Positions 48,961 through 57,111 of a DNA stretch of 64,000 bases are shown one piece after another. Numbering within the stretch: the stretch's first letter is position 1; each line of letters begins with the position of its first letter. This stretch comes from Paenibacillus oleatilyticus (GTDB taxonomy: Bacteria; Bacillota; Bacilli; Paenibacillales; NBRC-103111). Both the position numbers and the translations under genes were made by a program. Location: the NCBI RefSeq assembly GCF_018998565.1, contig NZ_JAHNZO010000030.1:36349-100348 (forward strand). Reading direction: 5' to 3'. The notes beneath the pieces are model-generated. The model did no database searches. It was not told the origin of the DNA and worked only from the letters and a program-made list of their open reading frames with translations.

Positions 48961-50590
48961 AAGGAGCAAGACCCAAGTGAAATCAACTGTATTGAAAAAA
49001 ACATCCCAAGCACTGGCTGCGCTGATGATTGTTTCGATGTTGCTGCCTGTGCTTGCATTTGCCGCTGTAAATTTCCAAACCGTAACATACGATAAGTACA
49101 ACAAAACAGTTAGCGGTTCGGTGTACAGCGATACTTATACTGTAAGTGACAAAGTTTACTTCAGTGTATACTCTGATAATGCGACAAAAAATGTAATTCC
49201 GTCTGAATTCAAAGCTTTTGGCTTCAACACTGTCAATGGAGTTACATACTACAACTTCAAAATTGATTTATCCTCGGTAACCAGTGCCGTGTATGACAGT
49301 GTATATGTAAAAACTTCCGATGGTTTTGCTGAAGCAGTGTATAATGCACTAAACAGCGGCACTCAAGGATCGCTTCCTAGCTCTGGTAGCGGCTATTACG
49401 GCGGTTTTACAGGTGGCCTGTCTAGCGACGGGGTCATCGAAGTTTACGGTGATTCTGTAGACGCCTACACCTTGCAAAGAGCTTTTGAAAACTCCAAAGA
49501 AGTTAAAATCAAAATCAAAGGCGACAAACTTGCTATCCCGGCTGATGTATTGGCAGAAGCGCTGAAAAAAGGTGCTATTTCTGTAACGATCATCAATGAC
49601 AACGGCACTATCACTCTTCCGTTGGCTGCTTTGAAACTGGAAGCACTCGCGAAAGAATTGGGCGCTGAACTGAAAGAAACGAAAATCAATGTAACGATTG
49701 CAAAAGTAACGGGTACTGCAGCTGAAGATGTAACAAAAGCAGTTTATGCTGCTGGCGGCAACCCGATTGCCACAGCTGTTGACTTCAACGTAACAGCTTC
49801 CGGCAACAGCAAGTCTGTTAATGTTGATTTCGGCAGCACTTATGTTTCCCGTACGTTGAACGTTAACAAAAACCTGGATGCTAAAAAAGCAACCGGCGCT
49901 CTTTACAACGAAACAACGAAGAAGCTGAGCTTTGTACCTTCTACGTTCGAATCGAAAGACGGTCAAACCGTTGCAACGTTGAAACGTAACGGCAACAGCA
50001 TCTACACGGTAATCGAAGCAAGCAAATCGTTTGAAGATCTCGCTTCCCACTGGTCCAAAGCAGACGTTGAGCTGCTTGCTAACAAATTGGTGGTTGAAGG
50101 CGCAGCCGACAAACAATTCCAGCCAGACCGCAACATTACTCGCGCTGAATTCGCAGCATTGGTTGTTCGTTCCCTGGGTCTGAACTCTGTAACGGCTAAT
50201 ACGTATTTCACTGACATTAACTCTTCCGCTTGGTACGCTGGTGTAGTAGCATCGGCATCCAAAGCAGGTATCATCAATGGCTATGAAGACAATACGTTCC
50301 GTCCGGATGCACAAATCACTCGTGAAGAACTGGCTGCTATGATCATCCGTTCCCTGTCTTATGCAGGCGTAGCTTCTGAAGTTTCCGAGTCGAACCAAGC
50401 TCAACAGCTTGCAAAATTCAAAGACTCTTCCAAAATCGTTTGGGCTAAGAAAGAAATTGCTGCTGCCGTAAATGCTGGCATCATCAATGGTTTGACTGAC
50501 GACACCATCGGTTCTGCTGAGAAAGCAACTCGTTCCCAAGCAGCTACGATGCTGAAACGTTACCTCAAACTGGCTGACTTCATTGATTAA
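48923..50590 (+). CDS. S-layer protein with C-terminal SLH domains
   Basis: A 555-residue exported protein, probably a main surface-layer subunit. A hydrophobic signal peptide (about residues 28-47, ending LLPVLAFAA) is followed by a beta-rich middle and a C-terminal trio of SLH domains (about 380-555). Marks: FEDLASHWSKADVELLANKL...FQPDRNITRAEF, FTDINSSAWYAGVVASASKAGIINGYEDNTFRPDAQITREEL and IVWAKKEIAAAVNAGIINGL...ATRSQA. Two starts are good: ATG 48923 (GGAGGTG, eight bases) and GTG 48977 (AAGGAG, ten bases); the latter gives a compact signal peptide. It has its own terminator. Position after the ligase makes it the likely glycan acceptor. Codon use is uniform, as in highly expressed genes. 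Confidence 0.9.
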   Translation: MSQIEKKNVYNRERSKTQVKSTVLKKTSQALAALMIVSMLLPVLAFAAVNFQTVTYDKYNKTVSGSVYSDTYTVSDKVYFSVYSDNATKNVIPSEFKAFGFNTVNGVTYYNFKIDLSSVTSAVYDSVYVKTSDGFAEAVYNALNSGTQGSLPSSGSGYYGGFTGGLSSDGVIEVYGDSVDAYTLQRAFENSKEVKIKIKGDKLAIPADVLAEALKKGAISVTIINDNGTITLPLAALKLEALAKELGAELKETKINVTIAKVTGTAAEDVTKAVYAAGGNPIATAVDFNVTASGNSKSVNVDFGSTYVSRTLNVNKNLDAKKATGALYNETTKKLSFVPSTFESKDGQTVATLKRNGNSIYTVIEASKSFEDLASHWSKADVELLANKLVVEGAADKQFQPDRNITRAEFAALVVRSLGLNSVTANTYFTDINSSAWYAGVVASASKAGIINGYEDNTFRPDAQITREELAAMIIRSLSYAGVASEVSESNQAQQLAKFKDSSKIVWAKKEIAAAVNAGIINGLTDDTIGSAEKATRSQAATMLKRYLKLADFID

Positions 50591-50606
50591 TCTTTAATGC
50601 TTTAGG

Positions 50607-50640
50607 AGACCTGGTACCTTTGGTGCCGGGTCTTTTATTT
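50607..50640 (+). terminator. Terminator of the S-layer gene
   Basis: AGACCTGGTACC-TTT-GGTGCCGGGTCT stem followed by TTTTATTTTTTT. Confidence 0.85.
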
Positions 50641-50843
50641 TTTTAACCTTAATTCAATGCTTTACGGTCATCAACGATAAGCGAGCAAGGTATGCCCTGA
50701 GACACGAGTACCGCCCTATTAAGACCGTAAAATGCTTAATTAATCCTAAGGGGCCTATTGTATTAATTAGCCTTTAAAACAGCATCTCGCACACCTCAAA
50801 GAATCTACTCCTTTTATAGCATCGACATACCCCAACATAACAA

Positions 50844-50876
50844 AAACGGCAGCCATCCCAAAGGATGCTGCCGTTT
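50844..50876 (-). terminator. Terminator of groESL
   Basis: AAACGGCAGCATCC / GGATGGCTGCCGTTT stem with T-tract on the minus strand. The 200 bases between this and the S-layer terminator hold only a weak inverted repeat (TTTACGGTC/GACCGTAAA, 50661-50731). Confidence 0.85.
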
Positions 50877-50896
50877 CTATCCGGGCTAGGGTCGGA

Positions 50897-52531
50897 TTAG
50901 AATCCGCCCATACCGCCCATTCCACCCATGCCGCCCATGTCAGGCATAGCAGGTTTGTCTTTTTCCGGTTTGTCTGCGATAACGGCTTCGGTTGTCAGGA
51001 ACATAGCTGCAACGGAAGCTGCGTTTTGCAGAGCGGAGCGAGTTACTTTTGCAGGGTCAACGATACCGGCTTCGATCATGTTCACCCATTCGCTAGTAGC
51101 GGCGTTGTAGCCGATGCCAACGGATTCTTTTTTCAGGCGCTCAACGATCACGGAGCCTTCTTGACCTGCGTTTGCTGCGATCGTGCGAACAGGCTCTTCC
51201 AGAGCGCGCAGAATGATATTTACGCCTGTTTTCTCGTCGCCTTCAGCCTGCACAGCTTCTACAGCTGCGTAGACGTTCACGAGGGCCGTACCGCCGCCTG
51301 CAACGATACCTTCTTCTACTGCTGCACGCGTAGCGTTCAGAGCGTCTTCGATGCGCAGTTTGCGCTCTTTCAGCTCGGTTTCGGTAGCTGCACCGACTTT
51401 TACGACAGCTACGCCACCAGCCAATTTCGCAAGACGCTCTTGCAGTTTTTCTTTATCGAAATCGGAAGTGGTTTCTTCCAGTTGAGCACGGATTTGCGAT
51501 ACGCGCGTGCCGATGTCTTTTTTGTCGCCTGCGCCGTCAACGATGATCGTGTTTTCTTTCGTAACACGAATTTGACGAGCGGAACCGAGTTGGTCCGGAG
51601 TTGTGGATTTCAGCTCAAGACCGAGCTCTTCGGTGATCACTTGGCCACCAGTCAGGGCAGCGATGTCGCCGAGCATAGCTTTGCGGCGGTCGCCGAAGCC
51701 AGGAGCTTTAACCGCTACGCAAGTGAACGTACCGCGCAGTCTGTTCACGACGAGAGTCGCCAGAGCTTCGCCTTCTACGTCTTCTGCGATGATCAGAAGC
51801 TGCTTGCCGGATTGAACGACTTTCTCCAGGACAGGCAGGATTTCTTGAATGTTGGTGATCTTTTTGTCCGTGATCAGGATGTACGGGTTATCCAGAACAG
51901 CTTCCATTTTGTCCGTGTCCGTGATCATGTACGGGGAGATGTAACCGCGGTCGAACTGCATGCCTTCAACCACTTCCAGCTCCGTTGCAAAGCCTTTGGA
52001 CTCTTCTACGGTGATTACGCCGTCTTTGCCCACTTTTTCCATCGCTTCTGCGATCAGTTGGCCTACTTCGTCGTCAGCAGCGGAGATTGCCGCTACTTGA
52101 GCGATGGATTGTTTGCCTTCGATCGTTTTGGAGATTTTCGCGAGCTCTTCTACCGCTGCACGAACGGCTTTGTCAATGCCTTTGCGGATAACCATCGGGT
52201 TAGCGCCAGCCGTTACGTTTTTCAGACCTTCGCGGATGATCGCTTGAGCCAGAACCGTTGCCGTCGTCGTACCGTCACCGGCAACGTCGTTTGTTTTGGT
52301 TGCTACTTCTTTTACAAGTTGAGCGCCCATGTTCTCGAAAGCATCTTCGAGTTCGATTTCTTTCGCGATCGTCACACCGTCATTGGTGATGAGCGGGCTG
52401 CCGAATTTTTTCTCCAGCACGACGTTGCGGCCTTTCGGTCCCAAGGTAACTTTTACGGCATTCGCAAGCGCGTCAACCCCGCGAAGCATCGCGCGGCGAG
52501 CGTCTTCACTGAACTTAATTTCTTTTGCCAT
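50897..52531 (-). CDS. groEL: Chaperonin GroEL
   Basis: A 544-residue 60-kDa chaperonin that folds proteins in an ATP-driven double ring with GroES. Recognisable: MAKEIKFSEDARRAMLRGVDALANAVKVTLGPKGRNVVLEKKFGSP at the start, the ATP loop VAGDGTTTATVLAQAI and the GGM-rich tail (PDMGGMGGMGGMGG). Length and ending match the Firmicute protein. It is cotranscribed with groES 100 bp upstream, under CIRCE/HrcA control. Codon use is strongly biased, as expected for an abundant protein. A long plus-strand frame opposite is a shadow of that bias. Confidence 0.98.
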   Translation of the reverse strand: MAKEIKFSEDARRAMLRGVDALANAVKVTLGPKGRNVVLEKKFGSPLITNDGVTIAKEIELEDAFENMGAQLVKEVATKTNDVAGDGTTTATVLAQAIIREGLKNVTAGANPMVIRKGIDKAVRAAVEELAKISKTIEGKQSIAQVAAISAADDEVGQLIAEAMEKVGKDGVITVEESKGFATELEVVEGMQFDRGYISPYMITDTDKMEAVLDNPYILITDKKITNIQEILPVLEKVVQSGKQLLIIAEDVEGEALATLVVNRLRGTFTCVAVKAPGFGDRRKAMLGDIAALTGGQVITEELGLELKSTTPDQLGSARQIRVTKENTIIVDGAGDKKDIGTRVSQIRAQLEETTSDFDKEKLQERLAKLAGGVAVVKVGAATETELKERKLRIEDALNATRAAVEEGIVAGGGTALVNVYAAVEAVQAEGDEKTGVNIILRALEEPVRTIAANAGQEGSVIVERLKKESVGIGYNAATSEWVNMIEAGIVDPAKVTRSALQNAASVAAMFLTTEAVIADKPEKDKPAMPDMGGMGGMGGMGGF

Positions 52532-52630
52532 GAATGAACCCTCCCGAGAATTAATCGTATATTTTTAACGGTTCGAATATTTTCGTAAGTAAATTACCAA
52601 AACTTAAGTATCGAATCGAGGCGTTGGTTC

Positions 52631-52912
52631 TTAAGCCAGAACGGCCAGAACGTCGCTCTCACGCATAATCAGCAGCTCGCGGCCTTCGAATTTTACTTCC
52701 GTACCGGCGTACTTGGAGAAAATCACGCGGTCGCCTTCTTTCAGCTCAAGCGCAACGCGCTCGCCGTCTTTGAGTGTACCGCTGCCTACAGCTACGACTT
52801 TGCCTTCTTGCGGCTTCTCTTTCGCCGTATCAGGCAGTACGATACCGCTTGCGGTCGTTTCCTCCTTAGCGATGGCTTCAATGACTACGCGATCACCCAA
52901 CGGTTTGATCAT
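52631..52912 (-). CDS. groES: Co-chaperonin GroES
   Basis: A 93-residue cap of the GroEL chamber. It starts MIKPLGDRVVIEAIAKEETTASGIVLPDTAKEKPQEGKVVAVG, which includes the mobile loop (EETTASGIVLPD), and ends VKFEGRELLIMRESDVLAVL. AGGAGG precedes ATG. It is first gene of the groES-groEL operon behind a sigma-A promoter overlapped by a CIRCE operator. Confidence 0.98.
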   Translation of the reverse strand: MIKPLGDRVVIEAIAKEETTASGIVLPDTAKEKPQEGKVVAVGSGTLKDGERVALELKEGDRVIFSKYAGTEVKFEGRELLIMRESDVLAVLA

Positions 52913-52959
52913 GAGAAAATAGCCTCCTTTTGATATTAGGGTAACGATGGTTTATCTTA

Positions 52960-52986
52960 TTAGCACTCAAACGTCTTTAGTGCTAA
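52960..52986 (-). promoter_or_regulatory. CIRCE operator (HrcA binding site)
   Basis: TTAGCACTC-N9-TAGTGCTAA, one base from the consensus TTAGCACTC-N9-GAGTGCTAA, just downstream of the groES promoter. HrcA would repress groESL here at normal temperature. Confidence 0.95.
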
Positions 52987-52997
52987 CAACAATTCTT

Positions 52998-53026
52998 ATG
53001 ATAACTATTTCCCATCAATTTTGCAA
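52998..53026 (-). promoter_or_regulatory. Sigma-A promoter of groESL
   Basis: TTGCAA (53021-53026), 17-base spacer, TATCAT (52998-53003) on the minus strand, with the CIRCE operator at the expected transcription start. Confidence 0.8.
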
Positions 53027-53103
53027 GTGGTTTTACAACATTTTCACACCTCAATCATTGTTTCCATAAGTTTCCAAAATATACGACAAGCGGACAAACA
53101 AAA

Positions 53104-53125
53104 AAGCCTGTCATTCGACAGACTT
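53104..53125 (-). terminator. Terminator at the end of tatC
   Basis: AAGTCTGTC-GAAT-GACAGGCTT with T-tract on the minus strand; the left arm lies within the last tatC codons. Confidence 0.7.
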
Positions 53126-53878
53126 TGCGGAGCTTTCCGCCTCCCAGGCTTGATCTTGCAGCAGTTGCTTCCGGTAGACGAGCGCCGACAGGTAGACGCT
53201 GAACTCGTATAAAATAATCATCGGCACAGCGACGATAATGGCGGACACGGCATCCGGCGGCGTAATCATCGTGGCGATCACGACGAGCGCCAAATACGCG
53301 TAGCGGCGCAATTTGCGGAGAAGCAGCGGATTGAGCAGGCGGATTTTGGTCAAAAACATCACGACAATCGGCAGCTCGAAGACGAGCGCAATTGGGATCA
53401 ATATATTGAACATGAACGTAAAATATTGCGCGATACCGAAGTTTTCGTTCAGTTCCAAGCTTTGGCTGATTGCCGTCGTAAATAAGAACGCCATTTTAAA
53501 AACGATAAAGTAGCCAAATGCCAAACCGAGCAAAAACATAAGAAACGCAAAAGGGATAAAGATTAAAGAAGCTTTTTGTTCGACTTCACGGAGCCCCGGC
53601 TTCAGGAAAGCCCAGATTTGGTATAAAGCAAACGGAAGCGTGACCAGAAGACCAGTAACCAGAGAAAAGCTCATATACATCTTAATCGGGTCCCACGGGG
53701 AAAACACATACCAGTTCATGTTCGCGATCGGAGAAACGCTTTTCAAATAATTAATTAACGGCTTAGCTACAAGCAGCCCGACCACCATGCCGACGATCAG
53801 GACAAGCAGCACCCAAATAATTCGTTTGCGCAGCTCCGCCAGATGCTCCACCAGCGTCATGCCTTCATCATGTTCCAT
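53111..53878 (-). CDS. tatC: Sec-independent protein translocase TatC
   Basis: The twin-arginine signal receptor of the Tat translocase, which exports folded proteins. The 255-residue protein has six membrane helices and the conserved start LVEHLAELRKRIIWVLLVLIVG, the cytosolic FLKPGLREVEQKASLIFIPFAF loop and LRKLRRYAYLALVVIATMITPPDAVS near helix 5. Length fits the family (about 240-260). It follows tatA by 47 bp, so the two form an operon. No Tat substrate gene is obvious here. Confidence 0.97.
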   Translation of the reverse strand: MEHDEGMTLVEHLAELRKRIIWVLLVLIVGMVVGLLVAKPLINYLKSVSPIANMNWYVFSPWDPIKMYMSFSLVTGLLVTLPFALYQIWAFLKPGLREVEQKASLIFIPFAFLMFLLGLAFGYFIVFKMAFLFTTAISQSLELNENFGIAQYFTFMFNILIPIALVFELPIVVMFLTKIRLLNPLLLRKLRRYAYLALVVIATMITPPDAVSAIIVAVPMIILYEFSVYLSALVYRKQLLQDQAWEAESSAKSVE

Positions 53879-53925
53879 AACGGTTCACCTTCCACACGGT
53901 CAAAATCGGGAGTACAGATGCCTCC

Positions 53926-54189
53926 CTAATCCGGCAAACGACGCGAGTCTTGTCTCGCTTCTGGCTGTACGGCATGCGGCTGTGGCTGCTGCGCAGGCGC
54001 CGGTGGCGTAACGTCTTGACGTGGCGGCTGAGGCGCATCCGTCTCCATCAGATCGCGGGCGCCCTGCTTGAACTCGCGCAGCGTCTTGCCTAGTGCCCGG
54101 CCGAGCTCCGGCAGCTTGTTCGGGCCGAACAATAGTAGAGCAATGAGTCCGATGAGCAAAATTTCGCTGAATCCTATATTTCCGAGCAT
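53926..54189 (-). CDS. tatA: Tat translocase pore subunit TatA/E
   Basis: An 87-residue protein: N-terminal membrane helix and amphipathic helix (MLGNIGFSEILLIGLIALLLFGPNKLPELGRALGKTLREFKQGARDL, with the conserved FGPxxLPELGR), then a Pro/Gln-rich polar tail. It oligomerises to form the passage for folded proteins with TatC. No TatB gene is present, as usual in Firmicutes where TatA is bifunctional. It lies 42 bp after the MoeA-like gene on the same strand. Confidence 0.96.
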   Translation of the reverse strand: MLGNIGFSEILLIGLIALLLFGPNKLPELGRALGKTLREFKQGARDLMETDAPQPPRQDVTPPAPAQQPQPHAVQPEARQDSRRLPD

Positions 54190-54231
54190 ATCAAGTATCC
54201 TCCTTCACTGGAGATGTTGCCTGTTCATCAT

Positions 54232-55236
54232 CTAGCAGCCGTAAAGCCCGCCGTAACCGAGTTCGGTAATATCGGCCCGGGTAATCGTTTCTCCTGCGCA
54301 AATGCGCGGCAGCAGAACGTCAAACGACGTGTACGGGTCGTGCATGACGCAGCCGGGCAGCCCCATAATCGGAATGCCGTCCAGATAGCCCATCAAAAGC
54401 ATGGACCCGGGAAGCATCGGGGTACCGTAGCTGACAACGGACGCTCCGGCGCGCTTGATGGCGCCGGGCGTCCGATCGTCCGGGTCTACGGACATGCCGC
54501 CGGTAACGAGAATAAGATCCGCACGGTCTTCCTCCAGGAAGCGGCGGATTTCCTGTACGATCGTTTCGCTGTCGTCCGGCGCAAACCGCTGCTCGATCAC
54601 TTCCGAGCCGAGCGCCGCAAGCTTGCTGCGTACGACGGGACCGAATTTATCCTCAATCCGGCCCTTGAACACTTCGCTGCCTGTTGTGATCAGTCCTGCC
54701 CGCAGCGGGCGGAACGGCTTGACCTCCACCAGGGGCTGTCCCGCGGAAGCGGCGATGCGCTCAACTGCTGCAATGTGGTCTTCTTCTATAACAAGCGGAA
54801 TGACGCGGGTCCCCATCAAGGAACGGCCGGGTTCCGCCACCGTATTCGTTTTCACGGTCGACATGACAACTTGGTCCAGCGAATTGACCTGATCGATTAG
54901 GGCTTTGTCGATCTTGACCAAACCATGGATCGCGGATTTGAGCGTGACTTTGCCTTCGTGCGGCTCGGTCAACGTGACGCCCGCTCCCTGCGCGGCCTTC
55001 GCCATTCGCAGAGCCGCTTCGTCTTCGTGCAGATAGCCTTGCTGCAGACGAAGCGTATAAATATGCTCCTTGCCGATGCTGAGCAGCGCCGGGATATCCT
55101 CCTCGCGAATCACGTGTCCTTTTTTAAACAGGCGCCCCTTGAACTTTCCGGGAATAATCTGGGTCAAGTCGTGCGCAAGCACCATGCCGACGGCTTGTTC
55201 CACAGGAACCTCTTCGAGCATCGAATCATGCTTCAT
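54232..55236 (-). CDS. MoeA/CinA-like molybdopterin-binding protein
   Basis: A 334-residue protein with an N-terminal MoeA-like region (VEQAVGMVLAHDLTQIIPGKFKGRLFKKGHVI) and a MoCF/MogA-type domain (RAGLITTGSEVFKGRIEDKFGPVVRSKLAALGSEVIEQRFAPDD, then LILVTGGMSVDPDDRTPGAIKRAG, and MGLPGC). It is shorter than full MoeA (about 400) and lacks the usual C-terminal domain IV, so it may not be the molybdate insertase itself. These proteins bind molybdopterin; the precise step is uncertain. The ATG overlaps the end of the mogA/moaB-like gene. Confidence 0.8.
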   Translation of the reverse strand: MKHDSMLEEVPVEQAVGMVLAHDLTQIIPGKFKGRLFKKGHVIREEDIPALLSIGKEHIYTLRLQQGYLHEDEAALRMAKAAQGAGVTLTEPHEGKVTLKSAIHGLVKIDKALIDQVNSLDQVVMSTVKTNTVAEPGRSLMGTRVIPLVIEEDHIAAVERIAASAGQPLVEVKPFRPLRAGLITTGSEVFKGRIEDKFGPVVRSKLAALGSEVIEQRFAPDDSETIVQEIRRFLEEDRADLILVTGGMSVDPDDRTPGAIKRAGASVVSYGTPMLPGSMLLMGYLDGIPIMGLPGCVMHDPYTSFDVLLPRICAGETITRADITELGYGGLYGC

Positions 55237-55726
55237 CGCCGTGGTCTCCCTCGCGTCCGGTCAGAATGGCAAGCGCGTGAGGCAATTGGTCAATAACGGC
55301 GGATAAATTTTCCGAAACCCCCTTGGGGCTGCCGGGCAAGTTCAGGATCAGCGTCTTGCCGCGAATCCCGGACACGGCCCGGGAGAGCATCGCGCGCGGC
55401 GTCTTTTGCAGCGAATACATGCGCATCGCTTCGGCAAAGCCCGGAGCGTGACGATCGATGACGCTCAAAGTCGCTTCCGGCGTGACATCCCGCACCGCGA
55501 GACCCGTGCCTCCGGTTGTCAAAATGAGATCGGCCCGGAAATAATCCGTCATTTCGATCAACGCCGCCATAATTTCGTCTTTCTCGTCAGGCACGACACG
55601 GTATTCGATAATTTCGCCGTTCATTTCTTCTTCAATCAATTCCCGAATGACCTGTGCACTCGTGTCTTCCCGCTCTCCGCGCGAACCACGGTCGCTAGCG
55701 GTCAAGATAGCCACTTTCCAGCGCAT
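55226..55726 (-). CDS. Molybdenum cofactor protein, MogA/MoaB type
   Basis: A 166-residue trimer-forming protein that adenylates molybdopterin. Signatures: VAILTASDRGSRGEREDTSAQVIREL, LILTTGGTGLAVRDVTPEATLSVIDRHAPGFAEAMR and ILNLPGSPKGVSENLSAVID, i.e. the TGGTG motif and the PGSP loop of the MoCF family. GAGGAG precedes ATG. It overlaps the MoeA-like gene downstream and lies 33 bp after moaC, forming a moaC-mogA-moeA-like run. MogA and MoaB cannot be separated by sequence alone. Confidence 0.92.
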   Translation of the reverse strand: MRWKVAILTASDRGSRGEREDTSAQVIRELIEEEMNGEIIEYRVVPDEKDEIMAALIEMTDYFRADLILTTGGTGLAVRDVTPEATLSVIDRHAPGFAEAMRMYSLQKTPRAMLSRAVSGIRGKTLILNLPGSPKGVSENLSAVIDQLPHALAILTGREGDHGDEA

Positions 55727-55759
55727 ACATCTGCTCCTCTCCCGGATCTCATTAAGTCT

Positions 55760-56254
55760 CTATGGGACTGCGTGAAAATCTCCGCTCTTGCCGCCGGTCT
55801 TGCTCAGCAGCAGCGTCGGTCCGATCTGCATCGTTTTCTCCGCAGCCTTGCACATATCGTAGACCGTCAGCGCCGCGGCCGATACGGCCGTGAGCGCCTC
55901 CATCTCCACACCGGTCTGTCCCTTCGTGCGGACGGTCGCTTCGATGTATAATTGCCCTTCTCCGTTATCGCTAAACCGGACATCGACGCCGGTCAACGCA
56001 ATCGGATGGCACATCGGAATCCAATCCGACGTTTTTTTGGCAGCCATGACCGCGGCAACCTGCGCGACAGCCAGCACGTCCCCTTTGCCGATGCCTCCCT
56101 GCCGAATCAGCTCCAGCGTAGCCGGAAGCATTGTAACGGTCGTGCGGGCCGTCGCCGTACGGACGGTTTCCTGCTTGTCCGATATGTCCACCATGCGCGC
56201 GCGGCCTTGCTCGTTCAGATGGGTAAGCGGCTGCCGCTCCTCAGTCATGGACAT
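55760..56254 (-). CDS. moaC: Cyclic pyranopterin monophosphate synthase MoaC
   Basis: Converts the MoaA product 3',8-cyclo-GTP to cyclic pyranopterin monophosphate, step two of molybdenum cofactor synthesis. The 164-residue protein has the conserved LNEQGRARMVDISDKQETVRTA start, GDVLAVAQVAAVMAAKKTSDWIPMCHPIALTGV and the end VEMEALTAVSAAALTVYDMCKA. An in-frame ATG at 56248 is better spaced from GGGAG than 56254. It overlaps the end of the formyl-THF cyclo-ligase gene. moaA, moaD and moaE are not in the window. Confidence 0.96.
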   Translation of the reverse strand: MSMTEERQPLTHLNEQGRARMVDISDKQETVRTATARTTVTMLPATLELIRQGGIGKGDVLAVAQVAAVMAAKKTSDWIPMCHPIALTGVDVRFSDNGEGQLYIEATVRTKGQTGVEMEALTAVSAAALTVYDMCKAAEKTMQIGPTLLLSKTGGKSGDFHAVP

Positions 56255-56876
56255 CCACTCCCTTCTCCGTCAAAATGCGGGTTTCCGTCACCAGTTCATC
56301 GATCCGGAAATCGAACAGTCCCATCGGGACTTCCGGGATCAACTGCTCCTCGTACGCGGCCGCCAAAATATAAGGCTTCGGCAGGCCGGTACGGACATAC
56401 TGCTGCATAAAACGGTCGTAAAAACCGCCGCCGTAGCCAAGCCGGCCCATATTGGCATCGAACGCCAATCCCGGAACCAGCGCGACATCCACCTGCCGGA
56501 TATCGAACAGCTGCTGCGCTTTGGCTATCGGTTCGCGGATTCCCCACGTTCCGCGCTCCAAGTCGGCGTACGAACGGACCTCGAACAGCTTCATCTGCTT
56601 ATAGGCGGGCACGACCTTCGGGACGACGACGCGCCAAGGACGGTCCCAGCAGGCTTCCATAACCGGGGTCACGTCCACTTCGGTTTTGACCGGCATATAG
56701 GTAAGCAGCGTCGGACGTCTTCTCATCGACGGCTCGGGACGAAGCAGCGCTTCCAGCCGTTCGATCAGCTTGCCGCTGATGATCTCGGACTTGCGCTTCC
56801 GCTCGTTCTCGGGGATGGCTGAACGAACCGCTTCGGCCTGGCGGCGAAGTTCGATTTTTTTCTCTTTAATATTCAT
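56241..56876 (-). CDS. 5-formyltetrahydrofolate cyclo-ligase
   Basis: ATP-dependent conversion of 5-formyl-THF to 5,10-methenyl-THF. The 211-residue protein shows the family's basic N-terminal helix (KEKKIELRRQAEAVRSAIPENERKRKSEI), ATLLTYMPVKTEVDVTP-like strand (PTLLTYMPVKTEVDV), GTWGIREPIAK and the signature DVALVPGLAFDANMGRLGYGGGFYDRFM. It is the first gene of the run leading into moaC, mogA and the MoeA-like gene. The gene symbol (ygfA/fthC/yqgN) varies between species. Confidence 0.94.
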   Translation of the reverse strand: MNIKEKKIELRRQAEAVRSAIPENERKRKSEIISGKLIERLEALLRPEPSMRRRPTLLTYMPVKTEVDVTPVMEACWDRPWRVVVPKVVPAYKQMKLFEVRSYADLERGTWGIREPIAKAQQLFDIRQVDVALVPGLAFDANMGRLGYGGGFYDRFMQQYVRTGLPKPYILAAAYEEQLIPEVPMGLFDFRIDELVTETRILTEKGVDVHD

Positions 56877-57042
56877 GAAACGGCCTCATTTCATCGGGTC
56901 GATTCTGGGTTAACAACATTCTAATGGGTACCATGCTCGATGGCAAACCCCTTTTGGGGCATTTTCTCCTAGTTTAACATAAATCGAAGCAAAATAACGA
57001 ATTTCTACGATTTTACCCAAAAACTCGCTGCAAAATAAAAAA

Positions 57043-57060
57043 GCCTGCCCGAAGGCAGAC
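57043..57060 (-). terminator. Terminator of bioY
   Basis: GTCTGCC-TTCG-GGCAGGC with T-tract on the minus strand. Confidence 0.8.
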
Positions 57061-57111
57061 GTATATGTAAAGAGTGCGCGTGAAAACGAAAGATTTTCCG
57101 ACGCATCATTC

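Noticed and set aside
49349..50539. 396-residue minus-strand frame opposite the S-layer gene
   Set aside because: Antisense to a clear, highly biased SLH gene; composition is implausible (many Cys, Phe, Arg) and no start signal is seen.
51026..52537. 503-residue plus-strand reading frame opposite groEL
   Set aside because: Shadow of strong codon bias in groEL; rich in Phe/Cys/Arg, no ribosome site and no recognisable domain.
56877..57042. Molybdenum-cofactor riboswitch ahead of the folate/moa run
   Set aside because: The leader is short with no multi-stem structure resembling the Moco motif.
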